Shown here: positions 44,770 to 57,465 of the stretch, one piece after another
Layout: every line of letters starts with the position of its first letter
Position numbering within the stretch: the first letter of the stretch is position 1
NCBI GenBank assembly: GCA_023105745.1
Contig: JALGQZ010000004.1
Coordinates: forward strand, 64,267,112-64,331,111
Direction of reading: 5' to 3'
DNA length: 64,000 nucleotides
From: Austropuccinia psidii
Lineage: Eukaryota > Basidiomycota > Pucciniomycetes > Pucciniales > Sphaerophragmiaceae
Position numbers and translations under genes: made by a program
Notes under the pieces: generated by a model
What the model was told of the DNA's origin: nothing
The model's database searches: none
The model's input: the letters and a program-made list of their open reading frames with translations, nothing else

Positions 44770-46172
44770 TGTCAGGCTGAGTTTATGAAGAGGTGATAAT
44801 AATAGTATTTACAACCTAGATCATGACTGTGACACAGATAATGAAGATAAAACAAGGTTTCAATTAAAATAAAAAGGGCTTTAATAAAAGTGCTTTAGTG
44901 GTGGTGAGCTCTGTTGAAAGCCCTGGGTGCAGCTTTATCAATTGGATTATTATAATAAAATACTACAATAATTATATTTATAATTATAACTGGTTATTTA
45001 CAATAGTATAGCTGTTTTGAACAGCTGTACTACATAGGAATTCAAGAGAAGGATTAGTAAACCTTTTCTGGTGTAGAAAAAGCCTCCTTTTATCCTAAAA
45101 TGGGGTGGAATGGCCCTCTAGTGCATCCACAGAGAGGAAGTGAAGAGTTTTTAACTTCTGAGTACTGGCTTATGGTTTCCACAAAGCCTACATACACTGT
45201 ATTGTGTTAAGATGTGGTTTTCAAACCATATCTGGGAAGTTTTCACTAATACAGGGTGAAAGGTTTCATCTGGGGACCACACAGCCCTCTTCTGATGCGT
45301 ATGACATGTAGAATGCTGTACAGAACCTGTATGGGACCCCAGTATTTAATGAACTACAAGGTTTTGAAGTATAAGAATGATTCTTTGTCTGTTTGACACC
45401 TCATAATCATAGTTGTGGGATATTATCCCACAGAAAAGGTGTATTGGCCCAATTGTGGGAATTTAACCTTAAAAATGCTATACCTTTGTCAGTTTTTGAG
45501 ATGTTGAGCCCATATTTGGTTCATTGTGTATCCCTGGATGAGATCTACACAATAATACCTCATTTGGTATGGGTAACATTCAATATGGCAGATTTATGCC
45601 ATGTACAAGTTTTGTTATTCAAACATATGATTCTCTCAATATCTGTATTGAGCTTGTTTGCCCCATAACTTTTTTTCTAGATGGGATATGGGGAAATGGA
45701 TGGCACCATCAGATAGCCCTAATTGTACTCTTTTCAAAAAGACCCCATTTTAGGTATCTCACACTAAAACTGTCAAAGCTAGATGGGAGGTGAATATTTT
45801 ATTCAACCTTGTTTGAACTTGTTTTGGACATAACTTTTGTAATTTTGGTGTTAGCTAAATTTGGCTAGTACCATTGGATAGCACTAACTTAGAGCTTCAA
45901 TTTGAATTCACATTTTCTGGGGTTAAGTCTCTTCCTCTGGATTTCAGATGAGAGGTGAAAATTAAGGTTTAAGCTCAGAAACAACTTTGTTATTTCTTTT
46001 CCTATGATAATGGGACTTGTATATTTGAAAATAGGTAAGTTTCCAATTTCTTTTGATAACTTTTGAGATGATCTGGCTCATATACATGTTTTGGTGATAT
46101 CTTGGCTTTACCATTGGTTTATGGTATTTGGCTGTCATGCCTGTACTCTGGCTTTGAGTCACAGGCCGACAT
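44770..46172 (-). repeat. 3' LTR of element E
   Basis: It starts TGTCAGGCTGAGTTTATGAA and ends GGCCGACA. The start aligns loosely with the A-type start TGTAAGGTTTGACTATGAAA. Length is about 1403 bp. It contains CACTGTATTG, GCTGTACAG and CCTGTATGGG (45196-45332), the same motif seen in the B-type LTRs. The left edge is placed by similarity because the paired LTR lies outside the window. Confidence 0.75.
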
Positions 46173-46190
46173 TCCCTCCCTCCAGAAAAG
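46173..46190 (-). promoter_or_regulatory. polypurine tract of element E
   Basis: The coding strand reads TTTTCTGGAGGGAGGGAA directly before the LTR start TGTCGGCC. Confidence 0.75.
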
Positions 46191-46195
46191 TCTCA

Positions 46196-47314
46196 TCATT
46201 GATCAGACTGTTCACCCCTCCTGGAGGCTCTAAAATGTCTTATATGAAGGTTCCCATCTGGTATTTCATCCTTTGCAAAAGATTTGTCTTTGTCTGCTTT
46301 CTGGTTTTTAAGTCTGACCAAATACTGTCTTTGGTCTTTACCATTCAGTCTAATCTTCCTGGCCTTGATTATCTTCTTCACAGGTCCAGGGGAGTATTCC
46401 ACTTCCACTATTTCTGGTGGTGTGGTAGTCATTTTTCTGTAGGGGAACTTGTCCTTTCCTGTCTGGAAGTATGGTTTGACAAGACTCACTGTAAATACTG
46501 GGTGTTTCCTGCAGAATTCCTCTGTGAGTCTAACCTCCACTGCATTCTTCCCTATCAGTTTACTGATAGTGAATGGCCCCACAAATGAATTTCTCATTTT
46601 CTTTAGTCCCTTGATATTATTGAATTTGAGTGTAGACACTAACACTTGGTCCCCTTCTTTGAATTCTGGTTCCATATGTGTCTTGTAATACCTCTGCTTG
46701 TTGTATTCTTTAGCTTTGGCTATGCGCTTAGAAGCTGTGTCACAAGCTCTTTTCCACATGTCATGGAAGTCCTTGGCTGTGGGGTGGATAGTTAGAATAT
46801 TTTTCTTCAGGTGATCCACAGGAAATAAGGCGTTCCACCCTTTTTCTACCAGTGAGGGTGAGTTCCCTGTGGTAGAGTGCTGACTTGTGTTGAAAGATAG
46901 CTGAACTTCTGGGAGAAGTATAACCCAGTAATGGGTGTACCCTTCATGGTCCTTATAATCCATGCCATATGCACAGAACCTTCTAATTATATCCTCCATT
47001 GTTTGGATCATCATTTCAACTAAACCATCTGTTTGTGGGTGGTAAGCTGTAGAAAATGCAAGTTTTGTTCCCAGCATGTAATAGAGGTTGGTACAGAATT
47101 CTGATGTGAATTTTGGGTCCCTATCACTAATAATGATTCTTGGCACTTCATATGTGGCTATAATTTTATTACAAAATAAAAAAGCTGTATCCATTTCTGT
47201 GTCCTCATTATGACATGGCAAGCACCTCACACTTTTTCTATACCTATAAACTATGACTAAACAGGAATTGAAATTTTCTTTGCCTCCTGGGACAAGTCCT
47301 GTGACCCAGTCCAT
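46196..47314 (-). pseudogene. Element E integrase core and divergent chromodomain
   Basis: There are 372 open codons. Core: [20 protein letters not shown] (Asp), [14 protein letters not shown] (Asp) and [18 protein letters not shown] (Glu), so the DDE triad is kept. In VDRYSK the Asp is Tyr (VYRYRKSV). The C-terminal fold includes [19 protein letters not shown] and [20 protein letters not shown]. The tail [34 protein letters not shown] looks like a chromodomain that has lost its aromatic-cage Trp (DEW elsewhere). Confidence 0.85.
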
Positions 47315-47419
47315 ATTAATGGTTTCCCATGGGTGTTTAGGCTCTTCTATGTGTTGCAGTAGCCCATATTTCTTCCCATGTTTTCTGATTTCCTTTTGGC
47401 ATCTTTAACAAGTTTTGAT

Positions 47420-47707
47420 TTATTCACTAAACTCTTGCTCCCATTTGTGCCACCAAGCTGTGCTTGCTACCCTTTCTTTGTTCCTGTCTTCACTCATGTG
47501 TCCCATATAGGGGCAGTCATGACATTCCTGCAGGATCAGGGATATGTGGCCCTTGTCCACCACTGTGAGGGTACTTGTGTGATTCTCTCTGTGATAGAGT
47601 AGTCCATCTATAAGGAAACATTTGTTATCCTTATAGTCCCTCAACCAGGGCTCCTCTAACTGGGTTTCCAGTTCTAGGCTCCTGTATTTCTGTTGAAGGA
47701 GTTGCAA
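47420..47707 (-). pseudogene. Element E integrase HHCC finger
   Basis: It reads LQECHDCPYMGHMSEDRNKE with both His. The Cys pair follows the stop at 47420 as TC-stop-RCQK. The frame before it is the helical pre-integrase linker. A TAA separates finger and core. Confidence 0.75.
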
Positions 47708-47922
47708 AGATATGCCACACTGTTTGTGTTTGGAATAAGTCTTTTTTACTGTACTGGAGAACTCATTGTGTATTTCTGAGAAGCTTATCCCAAATATGGG
47801 AGTTTCTGTTCCTTCTGATTCAGTGTCTTCACTTTCTGGGGTACCACTTCCTGGTTCCCATTCAGAAAATCTGGAGTTTTTCCTCCTGTCTATTTCCAGG
47901 AAATGGATAGGGATCCTGGCTG

Positions 47923-48330
47923 CTACTTCAGGCTCATAAGCTGGGTTGCTTTTGACATTATCCAGTGGTCATCTGCATTGTTGTGGCTTCTTTCTTCTTT
48001 GTTTATGATGGTAATGTTACCTCTATACTCCTGGATGGCTTTTTGCCACCTCAACATGTGTCTATTAGTAGTCTTCATATTAAGTAAAGACTTGAGTTCT
48101 GTGCAATCTGTATAGACTTCAAAGACAGCACCCTCTAGATAACAATGGAGCTTCTCCAGAGCCCATACTAGGAATAGGCATTCAATCTGGGTTGCTTCAT
48201 ACCTAGCTTCTGAATCTTTCAGTTCCCTGGAAATGTAGCATATCACCCCTTCCCTTAGTGCAACATCCACAATTTGTCTTTGGTGTAGGGCTGCTCCTAA
48301 TCCTTGACTACAGGATGCATATATGTACAA
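47923..48330 (-). pseudogene. Element E RNase H
   Basis: The RNase H start is [20 protein letters not shown], where the usual Asp-Ala is Ala-Ser, so the first catalytic Asp is missing. SEARYEATQIECLFLVWALE keeps the Glu and [20 protein letters not shown] keeps the Asp. The RT connection upstream (48331-48717) is recognisable but out of frame. Confidence 0.8.
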
Positions 48331-48717
48331 CTTGAATGGGAATGCAAAGTCAAGGAGTATCAGGACAGGTGCATTAGTGAGTTAATTTTTGATCCTCTCA
48401 TATGCTGCTCTTCTTTCCGTTGTAATTTCAAAAACTGTATCTTTTGAGCATAACATTTATAGACTACTATTTATGTGAGCAATCAATTTGATGTGGTTTC
48501 TGTAGTAGCTAGCAAACCCAAGGAAATATTGCATCTCTTTGATGTTCTTTGGTATTGGCTTTTGCAGTACTTCTGCTACTTTATTTTGGTCTATGGCCAG
48601 ACTAAGGCCTGAGACTTTATGTCCTAGTGCCAATAATTCTTGTTGGCCAAAATTGCACTTCTCAAGTGAAATTTCCAGATTGATGGGTGTTCATTTACTT
48701 AGTACTCTTTCTATGTA

Positions 48718-49236
48718 CTACACATGGTCTTCCCATGTCTCTGAGCATATAATGAGGTCATCAATATATAATACCATCCAGCCTTCTAATATTTCTTCTT
48801 GAAATATTGTGTCCATCATCCTCTGGAAGTGGGCTGGTGCATTTTTGGAGCCAAATGGCATCGTTGTATGCTCATATATACCCATATGGCAGATAATTCT
48901 GAGCAACTTCATGGACTTTGGTTTAACTCCATTCTGGTGGACGCCTTCCATACAATCCATCTTGGTTATATATTTGGCTTTTTCCAGTTTATCTAGGGAA
49001 TGAGGTATCCTTGGTATAGGGTACCTATCAGCTTTTGTGTAGTTATTTAGGGCTCTGAAATCCCCACACAACATAGATTTGCCATCATTCCAAGTGGTAA
49101 GGACAGGAAAAGTTATTTCCACCATTTCGTTGTGTCCTAGCTTCCTGATGACATCTATGTGTAGTAGTTCATTGATGTGATTCTCAATTTCTTTCCTTGT
49201 TTTCAGGATTTCTGGATATGGAGGTCTTCTCAGCAT
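48718..49236 (-). pseudogene. Element E RT fingers and palm
   Basis: There are 172 open codons: MLRRPPYPEILKTRKEIENH, CGDFRALNNYTKADRYPIPR, KYITKMDCMEGVHQNGVKPK with the first catalytic Asp, MPFGSKNAPAHFQRMMDTIF and VLYIDDLIICSETWEDHV with an intact YIDD. It is the best-preserved RT palm in the window apart from D. A stop at 48718 cuts the thumb. Confidence 0.85.
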
Positions 49237-49413
49237 GGGTCAATAAGATCTTTCCAAATCTAGATATAATTCTATATAATGGCCTCTGATTTTGCCCAGG
49301 GGCTCTTCACCAATGGCAAATTCTGGTCTATTTTTCCTCAGCATTTTCAGTCAACTAAGGTTTTGTTTACTGGTGAGGCTGGTCCTGAATTGGACCTCTC
49401 TGAATTCATTCAG

Positions 49414-50359
49414 TCATTCTTCTAGAGGGTCATGGGTGGATATCTGGTATATGTCAAGTGAAAATTTCTTTTCCTTGTTTGTACCTATGGCAATGTGCCC
49501 ATTCTTACTGTTGCAAATATCAATGCCATACATGCTTTGGTAATATGCTCCCAGTAAGAATTCTTGTATATGGGCATCATCAAGTACAACACACTCTGGG
49601 TTGAGTCTGATATTACCTTTCCTATGGGGTATAATTATCTCTTTAATAATTGTCCCAATGGATTTCATCTTCATTGATGCACTTTTAAAATGTTTTGCCT
49701 TGGTTGGCAAGAGATGCTTCTCCAAATTTGGGAAGTGTTTATTCAGATAATTTTAGGCCACTATTGAGCAGTTTGCACCACTGTCAATTATCAATGGGTG
49801 TTGAGCATTGTCAATAAAAACAGTCCTCTTTGTGGCTGTCCCATGCATATATGCCATTCCTTTAGTTGGTGTTACTAGGAATGGTTGTGCATCTTGTGTG
49901 TGTTTACACAAGTTTTTATTTGCAGTATCTTGTGGCATTCCTGCCTCTAACTGTATGTCCTGAATTTCTATTTGTGTTTCCTCTTGGTACTCCACTAGAA
50001 ATTCTTCTCTTGGGTCTTGGTTCACATCAGATTGTTCTCTGATGGAATCACCCATAGAGCATGATTCAGAATCCTCTGTTGGGGATTCTTCCTCTGGGAC
50101 TTGCTCAATGGAATAGACTTTCTTCTTTTCCTTTGGACAGCTATTGGCATAGTTGTCTGTTGAGCCACAATTGTGACAATTATTTTTCTTCTTGGTCACT
50201 TCTGCCCTTTCTTGTTTGGGTTTGTCTTTGAAGCCAACCCTGGAATTCTGTTTCTCTTTGAAACTACTGCTTCTAAATTGGGAATAATTCCCTATATTTT
50301 CTCTTTTCATTACATCTTATAAGGTGTTTTCAATTTCATCTAGAGTGAAACTTTGGTTG
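49414..50359 (-). pseudogene. Element E Gag C-terminus (zinc knuckle) and protease
   Basis: Upstream part 49753-50310: KKNNCHNCGSTDNYANSCPK is a knuckle whose His is Asn; an acidic linker follows, then TVFIDNAQHPLIIDSGANCS with the protease DSG. Downstream part 49414-49725 holds IQEFLLGAYYQSMYGIDICN, the protease C-terminal half. A stop and frame change separate them. At the upstream end, TLDEIENTL, a TAA, then DVMKRENIG aligns with Gag of D, so gag carried a nonsense codon beside the LTR insertion point. Confidence 0.8.
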
Positions 50360-50773
50360 TGTAACAACCACTAGTCAGGGGTAAGGGTATTCAATCTTAC
50401 ACCCACTCAAACACCTCAGATCAGAAATCCACTGTGTGTATCAGCAATCAGTTTCAGCAATCTTCCTTGCTGAAACATTCATACAGTCTGGTGCATCAAT
50501 ACAGCTTGTCAATACTTTTACAGGTTGGAATTACCCAATACAGTTTGGATACATCATCCTGAAACTGTATGATAACTCAACACTACCACTCCTCCTGTAC
50601 AGATTGTACAGGACTTGTATTGGCTAGATTCATTTAAATCATCAATCCCTCACATGAAAACTCTTTGTCTGGATCAGTGCTGGTGATTCTCCCATATACC
50701 AGCCCCTCTTTCTCTCCCCTGGGGAATTTTCCCTAGTTAATTGATTTTGTTGATTTATTATTTTATAAATATT

Positions 50774-52696
50774 TGTAAGATGTGACTATGAAACTGATGA
50801 TAATATCACTATTAATCAACAGTACTGTGTCTGTTCTTATGAAATATAATAATAAAGTATTATTATAGCCACAATTAAATAATTAAAGAATTATTTCTTT
50901 CACGTGTTAAACACTACTAGTGATTTTAACAGTGAGCAAGTAATTGTCTACAAGGGTCAATTACAAGAAGATTTTAATAATAAAACTTCTTTTATTAAAA
51001 TAATAAAATTATTTTAATATATAATTATCTTTTGCAAGAATAATTATAATGATAATTCTTGAAGAAAACTAATTTTAGAGAAAAACTTTAAGAATTAAAG
51101 ATAAATCACTCACTAATATTCCAAAGAGCTTATTGAAAGATAAGATAGAGAGATTTGACATGGAATTGTGGATTTTAAGGATCAAAATGGATTTATAACA
51201 GTATTACAACAATATATAGTTGGATTCTATGATTTCACGTCTTTCTGATTGATTCTGAAATATTTAAAACACTTAAGAATAGCTGTAACTAATACTTACT
51301 TGTTGGTAATAATGATTTAAAATGATAATAAGATGATTCTTTGGAAAAAACAGCATGGGGAGGCCTCTTTTAAGTCAACAACAGCTCACAGAGGCGTGCC
51401 ATGGAGAAAACTGAAAAACCAGTGAGTGAGAAAACAATAAACCTTTTTGGATTATTGATTGCATCATCTATTGTCACGTAAGATTATCATAATTACTTAA
51501 TTGATGCTTTTACGTGACTACCAACCCCAATATGGTTAAGAATAAAAGGAGTAACATCTGTAAATCTTCTTTTATTCCAAAATAATAATTGATTTCTCAA
51601 AGTTATCAATGTTATTGCCAATTTCATCACAGGTTGTAATTACTGTGAATTTTTGAAGATTCAGTGTTTCACGTAGAATAGTCAAAAATGGACTGTAGGT
51701 AAAACCTTTAATTTTACTAGTAAAACTGTGATTCTTTTTGGTTGTACCATAGATAATACATTTCTCCATTAGTCCTGAAAGTTTCAGAAAGATTAATTAA
51801 GAATTGTATTTTTAATGAATTTTTGAAGTTTTTACCTCATTTCTACGTAGGATTGCAAATATCAGTGTTTCACTGGTTGCTATGAGGTAAATCAATGGAT
51901 AAAAGTCCAAAAAGGGTTTTAATTACTCTTCTGGGGTTTATCCATGGAAAGTCATCAAGAATTGACATGGTTACAGGAGTCTAAGTAGCTCTTTACCTCC
52001 TTGGCACATCAAAATAGCAGGTTATTTGCTATTTTCTTAAGTTTTACTGTAGTTGTAACATGGTAACCAAGTTCCCAAAAGGCTTTAGTTTACCAATTAG
52101 GCCAAGATAAGCCATGGAACCAAGCTTTGGAGCTGTCCATGCCTCTGAGGCCTCAGAAGTTGGGTACCCTGGCTCTCTTTGATGTCTTTTGTCCCCCTTG
52201 CCTATTTTTCACGTCAAAATAGAAATTTAAGCTTCAAGTGAGATATCCACTATGGGTGTACCAAAAGTCCATGTAAGAATACCATGATATTAAGTTCTCA
52301 AAACAAGCATAACACTATTCTTAGTGTATATGTAACATGGGATTTCTCACATTCCCATTATTTTGGCGTGAAATTAAGAAAAACAAAATTTTTCACGGAT
52401 CTTTTATGTGGTATTGATGATGTGGTATTGAAGTATTTTCCATTTTACCACCTCAAAGAGTTAATTTGAGCTTATTCACTCTATGGAGCTACCCTAGGTG
52501 AATTTTTGTGTAGAATCCAAATCTGGCCTTAAATTCATGGATTTACTTACTCAATAAAAAGTTATTCATCTTTTCTGAAATCAAAAATGATGAATTTTGG
52601 ATATATGCATGACTTATGAGTTATGCATAATTCAAAATTTCTTTTTAAGATGATTGTGGCCTATTTGGGTATGTAAAATATACCTCAAGGCTCACA
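50774..52696 (-). repeat. 3' LTR of element D
   Basis: It starts TGTAAGATGTGACTATGAAA and ends AAGGCTCACA. It matches 57482-59389 almost throughout; the main difference is about 14 extra bases near 52420. A 65-codon minus-strand frame at 51572-51769 is repeated in the other LTR but has no domain and is not called a gene. Confidence 0.95.
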
Positions 52697-52714
52697 TTCC
52701 CTCCCACAAAAAAA
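52697..52714 (-). promoter_or_regulatory. polypurine tract of element D
   Basis: The coding strand reads TTTTTTTGTGGGAGGGAA directly before the LTR start TGTGAGCC. Confidence 0.8.
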
Positions 52715-52840
52715 TAAAATTGTACTACAATTTTATCAATGATAGAAATAATAAAAAGCCCCAAAGGGGGGTTAATGTCCACTGTCCAACCTCTTTCCAT
52801 TACTCATATCAAGTAATTCAAAGCACATTTCTAGACATAT

Positions 52841-54334
52841 TCAGGCTTGTGGCCTTCTTTCATGTCTAAATCTTCTCAAGATTTTATCTGAGTCAGGTAT
52901 ATCTGATTCTGCCAGCCATTCATCTTCATATACTGGATTTCTATATCTGACAAGATATTCTCTCTGATTTTTACCCCTAAGTCTCCTTTCTTTAATGACT
53001 TTCTTTATTGTTTTGTCTTCATTCTGTTCCACTGGTGGGAGAGTCAAAGGAGTTGGGTTCTTTAGAGGAAACAATTCTTTATCAGCTGGTTGATAAGGTT
53101 TTATCAAGCTGACTGGAAACGTGGGGTGTTTAATTTCCAATTCACCACTCAATTCCACTTGAACTGCATTGGTTCCATGTAAGGCAACAATAACAAAAGG
53201 TCCTACATAAGAATCTTCAAGTTTCTTGGGGCCTTTGATATTATTAAAATTCAAGGTTGAAACTAGAACTAAGTCCCCTACTTTGAAGTCTGGTACTTTA
53301 TGACTCTTGTCCCACTTCTGTTTTGTATAATCAAAAGCATCATCCATACTTTGTTTTGCATGATGTTTTACTCTATCAAGCATTATATTGAAGCTGGAAG
53401 CTGTAGGATGAGTGTCAATCAAGTCTTTCCTCAGTGTGTCTGCTGGGAGTCTTGGATTCCATCCTTTTTCTAACATAGCAGGAGTTTGTCCTGTGGAAGA
53501 ATGGACTGATGTCTTGTATGCCGATTCTAATGCAGGTATCAGAGTGCACCAGTCATGGGTAAAGCCATCTGAGTCTTTGAATTCTAACCCATAAGCACAA
53601 AATCTCCTGATCATGTCTTCTAAGGTTTGAATCATCCTCTCTGCTAGCCCATCTGTCTGAGGGTGATATGCTGTAGAGAATGATAACTTAGTCCCAAACA
53701 ATCTATGAAGATTGTTCCAAAGTGCAGATGTGAACTTGGGATCTCTGTCACTTATGATATTCTTAAATAATCCTGTATGAGAAATAACTCTACTCCATAG
53801 AAGAAGAGCTGTGTCAATAGCAGTGTAATCTTTATGACATGGTAAGAATATGGGAGTCTTGCTATATCTGTCTACAATGACTAAACAAGCATTATAACTT
53901 TTTTCACCACTTGGAGGAAGTGCTGTGACCAAATCCATGTGAACAACTTCCCATGGGGATTTTGGTTCTTGAATTAGGATCATAAGTCCGAATTTCTTGC
54001 CTGTACTCCTGTTTGCTTTTTGGCATCTGTCACAGGTATGGCAATATTCAATGGTTTCTTTTCTCCAAGATGGCCACCATGCACAGTTCTTTACTTTTTC
54101 AAGTGTTCTGTCCTCTGATAGGTGTCCAGAGTAGATGCTATCATGGCATTCATGAAGAATTGTATTGATAAGCAATCTGCTGCTTAATGTCATTACACAA
54201 GAATGTTTGGTTCTGTGGTAAATAATCCCATCAAACAAGTGAAATCTCCCTTCAGAATGGGAATTTCTCCAAACTTCATCTAGTGAATTGACCAAAGATG
54301 TATCTTTGCAGTCTTTATCTAACAAAGAAGTCAA
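52841..54334 (-). pseudogene. Element D integrase with chromodomain, essentially intact
   Basis: There are 497 open codons. The HHCC finger is complete (HECHDSIYSGHLSEDR, then CHTCDRCQKANR). The DDE core has [27 protein letters not shown] and [18 protein letters not shown]. The C-terminal fold reads VGDLVLVSTLNFNNIKGPKK and GPFVIVALHGTNAVQVELSG. The chromodomain at about residues 440-490 has KKVIKERRLRG, REYLVRYRNPVYEDEWLAES and DSDKILRRFRHERR. It is separated from RNase H only by a TAG near 54348, in the same frame. If the rest of the polyprotein were supplied, this domain could work; that is inference. Confidence 0.9.
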
Positions 54335-54346
54335 GATATGGCAATT

Positions 54347-55204
54347 CTAGTCTTGCTTATAAGATTCTCTGACCTCTTCAAAGAATTCAGTCCCAATATC
54401 AGTTATATTAATCCCTTCAATTGGAATCTGTGGTTCAGCTTCCAAGGGTACATAAGCTGGGTTATCAGGAGTGTTGGCTAATGCCCACCTGCAAAGTCCA
54501 TCAGAATTCTTGTGAATGTTTCCTGCTTTGTGGACTATAGTCACGCTTCCTCTATATTCCTGAATGGCTATTTGCCATCTCAACATGTGTCTGTTGGGAG
54601 TTTTCATGTTAAGAAGTGATTTTACTGCATTACAGTCAGTTATCACTTCAAAAACAATGCCATCAAGATAATAGTGTAATTTCTCAAGTGCCCATACTAA
54701 ACATAAGCACTCCATTTGGCTTGCACCATATCTGGCTTCTGTTGGTTTGATTTGCCTTGAGATGTAACAAACTGGTCCTTCTGTAGGTTTGTCATTAATA
54801 ATTTGGACTTGATGTAGGGCTGCCCCTAATCCATCTCCACATGCATCAATGTACAATTTAAAAGGAATATTCCAGTCAGGCATGAGTAGTAAAGGGGCTT
54901 CTGTAAGAGCTCTCCTTATCTTTTCATAAGCTTTAATTCTCTCTTGTGTCATCTCAAGTACAGTCTGTTGATCACAGATTCTATGAAGTGACTTGGCTAG
55001 AATTGCAAAGTCTTTCAAGTGTTGCCTATAATAACTGGCAAACCCAAGAAAAGACATCATTTCTTTTTTATTCTGGGGTATTGGCTTAGGTAACACTGCT
55101 GCTACTTTGTTTTTGTCAATACCCAAGCTTAAACCAGAAACAATATGTCCTAATGCTTTGAGTTCTTCAAAACCAAAATTGCATTTCTTAAGTGAAATTT
55201 TCAT
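54347..55204 (-). pseudogene. Element D RT thumb/connection and RNase H
   Basis: There are 285 open codons. [20 protein letters not shown] and [20 protein letters not shown] belong to RT. RNase H has [35 protein letters not shown] and [20 protein letters not shown] with all three acids. The N-terminal edge is a frameshift at about 55205 relative to the palm. A TAG ends it just before the integrase. Confidence 0.88.
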
Positions 55205-55206
55205 GT

Positions 55207-55902
55207 TTACTGCTGCAACTTTGTGAAGTACTCTTGCAGTCTTTCAAGGTGCAAAGACCATGAATCAGAACATATGATAATATCATCAATATAAATGATA
55301 AGCCATCCTTCAGACAATTCTGTGGGAAAGATTGTATTCATCATTCTTTGATAATGGGATGGAGCATTTTTAATGCCAAATGGCATCCTCAGATACTCAT
55401 AAATACCACAATGAGTGATAATCCTAAGTAATTTCTTAGCTTTAGGTGTCAGAACATTCTGATGGAAACCTTTTAATGAATCCATTTATATTTTATACTT
55501 GGCTTTAGACAATTGAGTCAGGGTTTCTTTAATTCTAGGGATTGGGTACCTATCTGGAACTGTGTAGGTATTCAATTCTCTGAAATCTCCAACCATTCTT
55601 GACTTGTCATTATGCCATGCAATAATAACAGGTGTTGTCACTTCAACTTCCTCATTATGGCCTACTTTTCTTAGTACACCAAGTTGAATTAACTCTTGGA
55701 TATGTTTTTCCAAGGCTTCTCTAGCTCTGGGACTGGCTGAATAAGCTGGTCTTCTAAGTACTGGAGGATATGGCCTGTCAATATTAAGAGTAATATCAAC
55801 TTTATGTCCCCTTATAGCACCTAATGGTTCATTATCAGAGGAAAATGCATTATTGTATGTGTATAACACATTAATAAGTTCATTCCTCATCTTTGGTGAC
55901 AA
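55207..55902 (-). pseudogene. Element D RT fingers and palm, one internal stop
   Basis: 55486-55902 reads YTYNNAFSSDNEPLGAIRGH, LRKVGHNEEVEVTTPVIIAW and GDFRELNTYTVPDRYPIPRI. A TAA at 55486-55488 interrupts what is otherwise one frame. 55207-55485 continues MDSLKGFHQNVLTPKAKKLL, MPFGIKNAPSHYQRMMNTIF and LIIYIDDIIICSDSW with an intact YIDD. A TGA separates it from the protease block upstream. Confidence 0.87.
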
Positions 55903-56550
55903 TCATGGATTAATTTGTGCTTCAACAAATTGATTAGACACAAATCCATCTTTGTAAGTATCCTTGACAGAAGATACTACAGATATTTGTTTTGGCATAT
56001 TGGAAAAAGCAAATTTTTGTCTTTTGTTATCCCCAATTGTGAAATATCTGTCTTTATGGTTATTGATATCAATACCATAAATATTCAAGTAATCATTTCC
56101 AAGAATGATGTGCTGAGATGTGCAATTATCCATTACCACAATCTCAGTTTTCATCCTCACACTTCCTGCTGGATGTGGAAATAAAAGATTAGTGTCCAAT
56201 ATACCCAAGGGATACATATTGTTACTGGAACTACTAAATTGTACACCTTCTATTGGTAATAGATGGTTTTTCCATTCAGGAAGTATAATTTGGAGATAAT
56301 CTTTACCTACACAAGTGCAAAATGCCCCTGTATCCAAATTTACTTTGGCTTCAATATCACTCATCAAAACTGATGTGATACAGGATGCTCCAGCAGTGCA
56401 ACCCTTTCCTCTAGCAGGTTTTGTTTTACACATTCTGGAATCTTGGATATTGATCAGGTTGCAGCAATCCTCACTGTACTGTGGCAAGTGGGTATGGACT
56501 TCTGTGACCTCAAAGAAAGCTGTAATGTTTTCAATGGGATAGTCCTCCAC
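55903..56550 (-). pseudogene. Element D aspartic protease
   Basis: There are 215 open codons. The active site is KVNLDTGAFCTCVGKDYLQI. IILGNDYLNIYGIDINNHKD marks the C-terminal part, and GDNKRQKFAFSN follows. It is in the same frame as the RT fingers, separated by a TGA at 55903-55905. Upstream, a TAG at 56626-56628 separates it from the Gag knuckle. Confidence 0.85.
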
Positions 56551-56625
56551 TGGTGTATCCTCAGAGACTGCAGAATCTTGATCAGACTCTTCTTTCTCTT
56601 CAGTACACTGAATTTCTTCAATGAC

Positions 56626-57117
56626 CTAAACTTCATTGATTTTTGTCTTTTTGGTGCAAGTGTTTGCTAAATGTGAAGTACTTCCACATTTATGACACTT
56701 CAAGACAGGTCTTTCTGGTCCTTTATCCTCTCTGGGAATCTTTTGGATCATCTTGGATTCCATAGGGATTCTAGTCCAAGTTTTACCAATTCTTGTTCTG
56801 GTAATGATATCTTCCATTGCATTAATGTAGTCCTCTGTTGAACAGGGTTCTACACATCTGCTTTTGATAGCATGTTCCAGTTCTCCTCCACACTTTCTTA
56901 ATATCTTCATATTAATCATAGTGTCAGACATATCTGGGTGTAAAGCAGATGATCTGTCTTTTTGTTTGAAGAACCAAGTGAGTGGTTTATCTTTTTCTGA
57001 GTTCAATAAGGTGCCTCTTTTAGCAATTTGCACCTCAATACTGTCTTCAGATTCTGGACTAGTGATATATCTTTTACTGAGTCTGTTGCCAGCTGCACAG
57101 TATTTGATTAAAGACAC
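56626..57117 (-). pseudogene. Element D Gag C-terminal part, N-terminus deleted
   Basis: Capsid end: EKDKPLTWFFKQ, LRKCGGELEHAIKSRCVEPC and STEDYINAMEDIITRTRIGK. The knuckle is CHKCGSTSHLANTC (C-x2-C-x4-H-x4-C), complete. Upstream of about 57010 the frame no longer resembles Gag of A, and only 365 bases remain to the 5' LTR, so the coiled-coil and capsid N-terminal region found in A is deleted. Confidence 0.82.
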
Positions 57118-57465
57118 TAAAAAAAATTATAAAAGAGAAAAAATTATTTTTTATACTTTTTAAAATATTTTTGAAGATTTTTTATAAGTTTTATATTTTT
57201 TAATATTAAAAAAATCAAAATTTAAGATTTTGAATGAAAATTAATTCAGAGTAACTCAAAGAATAATTTTATAAGTTTTTGGATGTGAAAAAGCCATGTG
57301 TAAAAACAGTATAAAATTAAACCAAATTCCTCAATGAAAAAGATTTCAAAAACAATTCCAAAAATAAGAATTATTTTATCTTCAAAATGAAAGAAAAAAA
57401 TTATTAAATTAATATATTTTAGAACTTAGAAATGTATTAATTAAGGGTACAAGGTTCAAAAAAAA
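57118..57465. other. Element D leader remnant
   Basis: AT-rich and non-coding. TCAAAGAATAATTTTATAAG and TGAAAAAGCCATGTG resemble bases near 11073-11115 in A's leader, so this is the promoter-proximal leader left after the gag deletion. Confidence 0.55.

Noticed and set aside
51572..51769. 65-codon minus-strand frame, repeated at 58280-58477
   Set aside because: Its apparent conservation comes only from the two near-identical LTRs of element D. The A-type LTRs do not show it.
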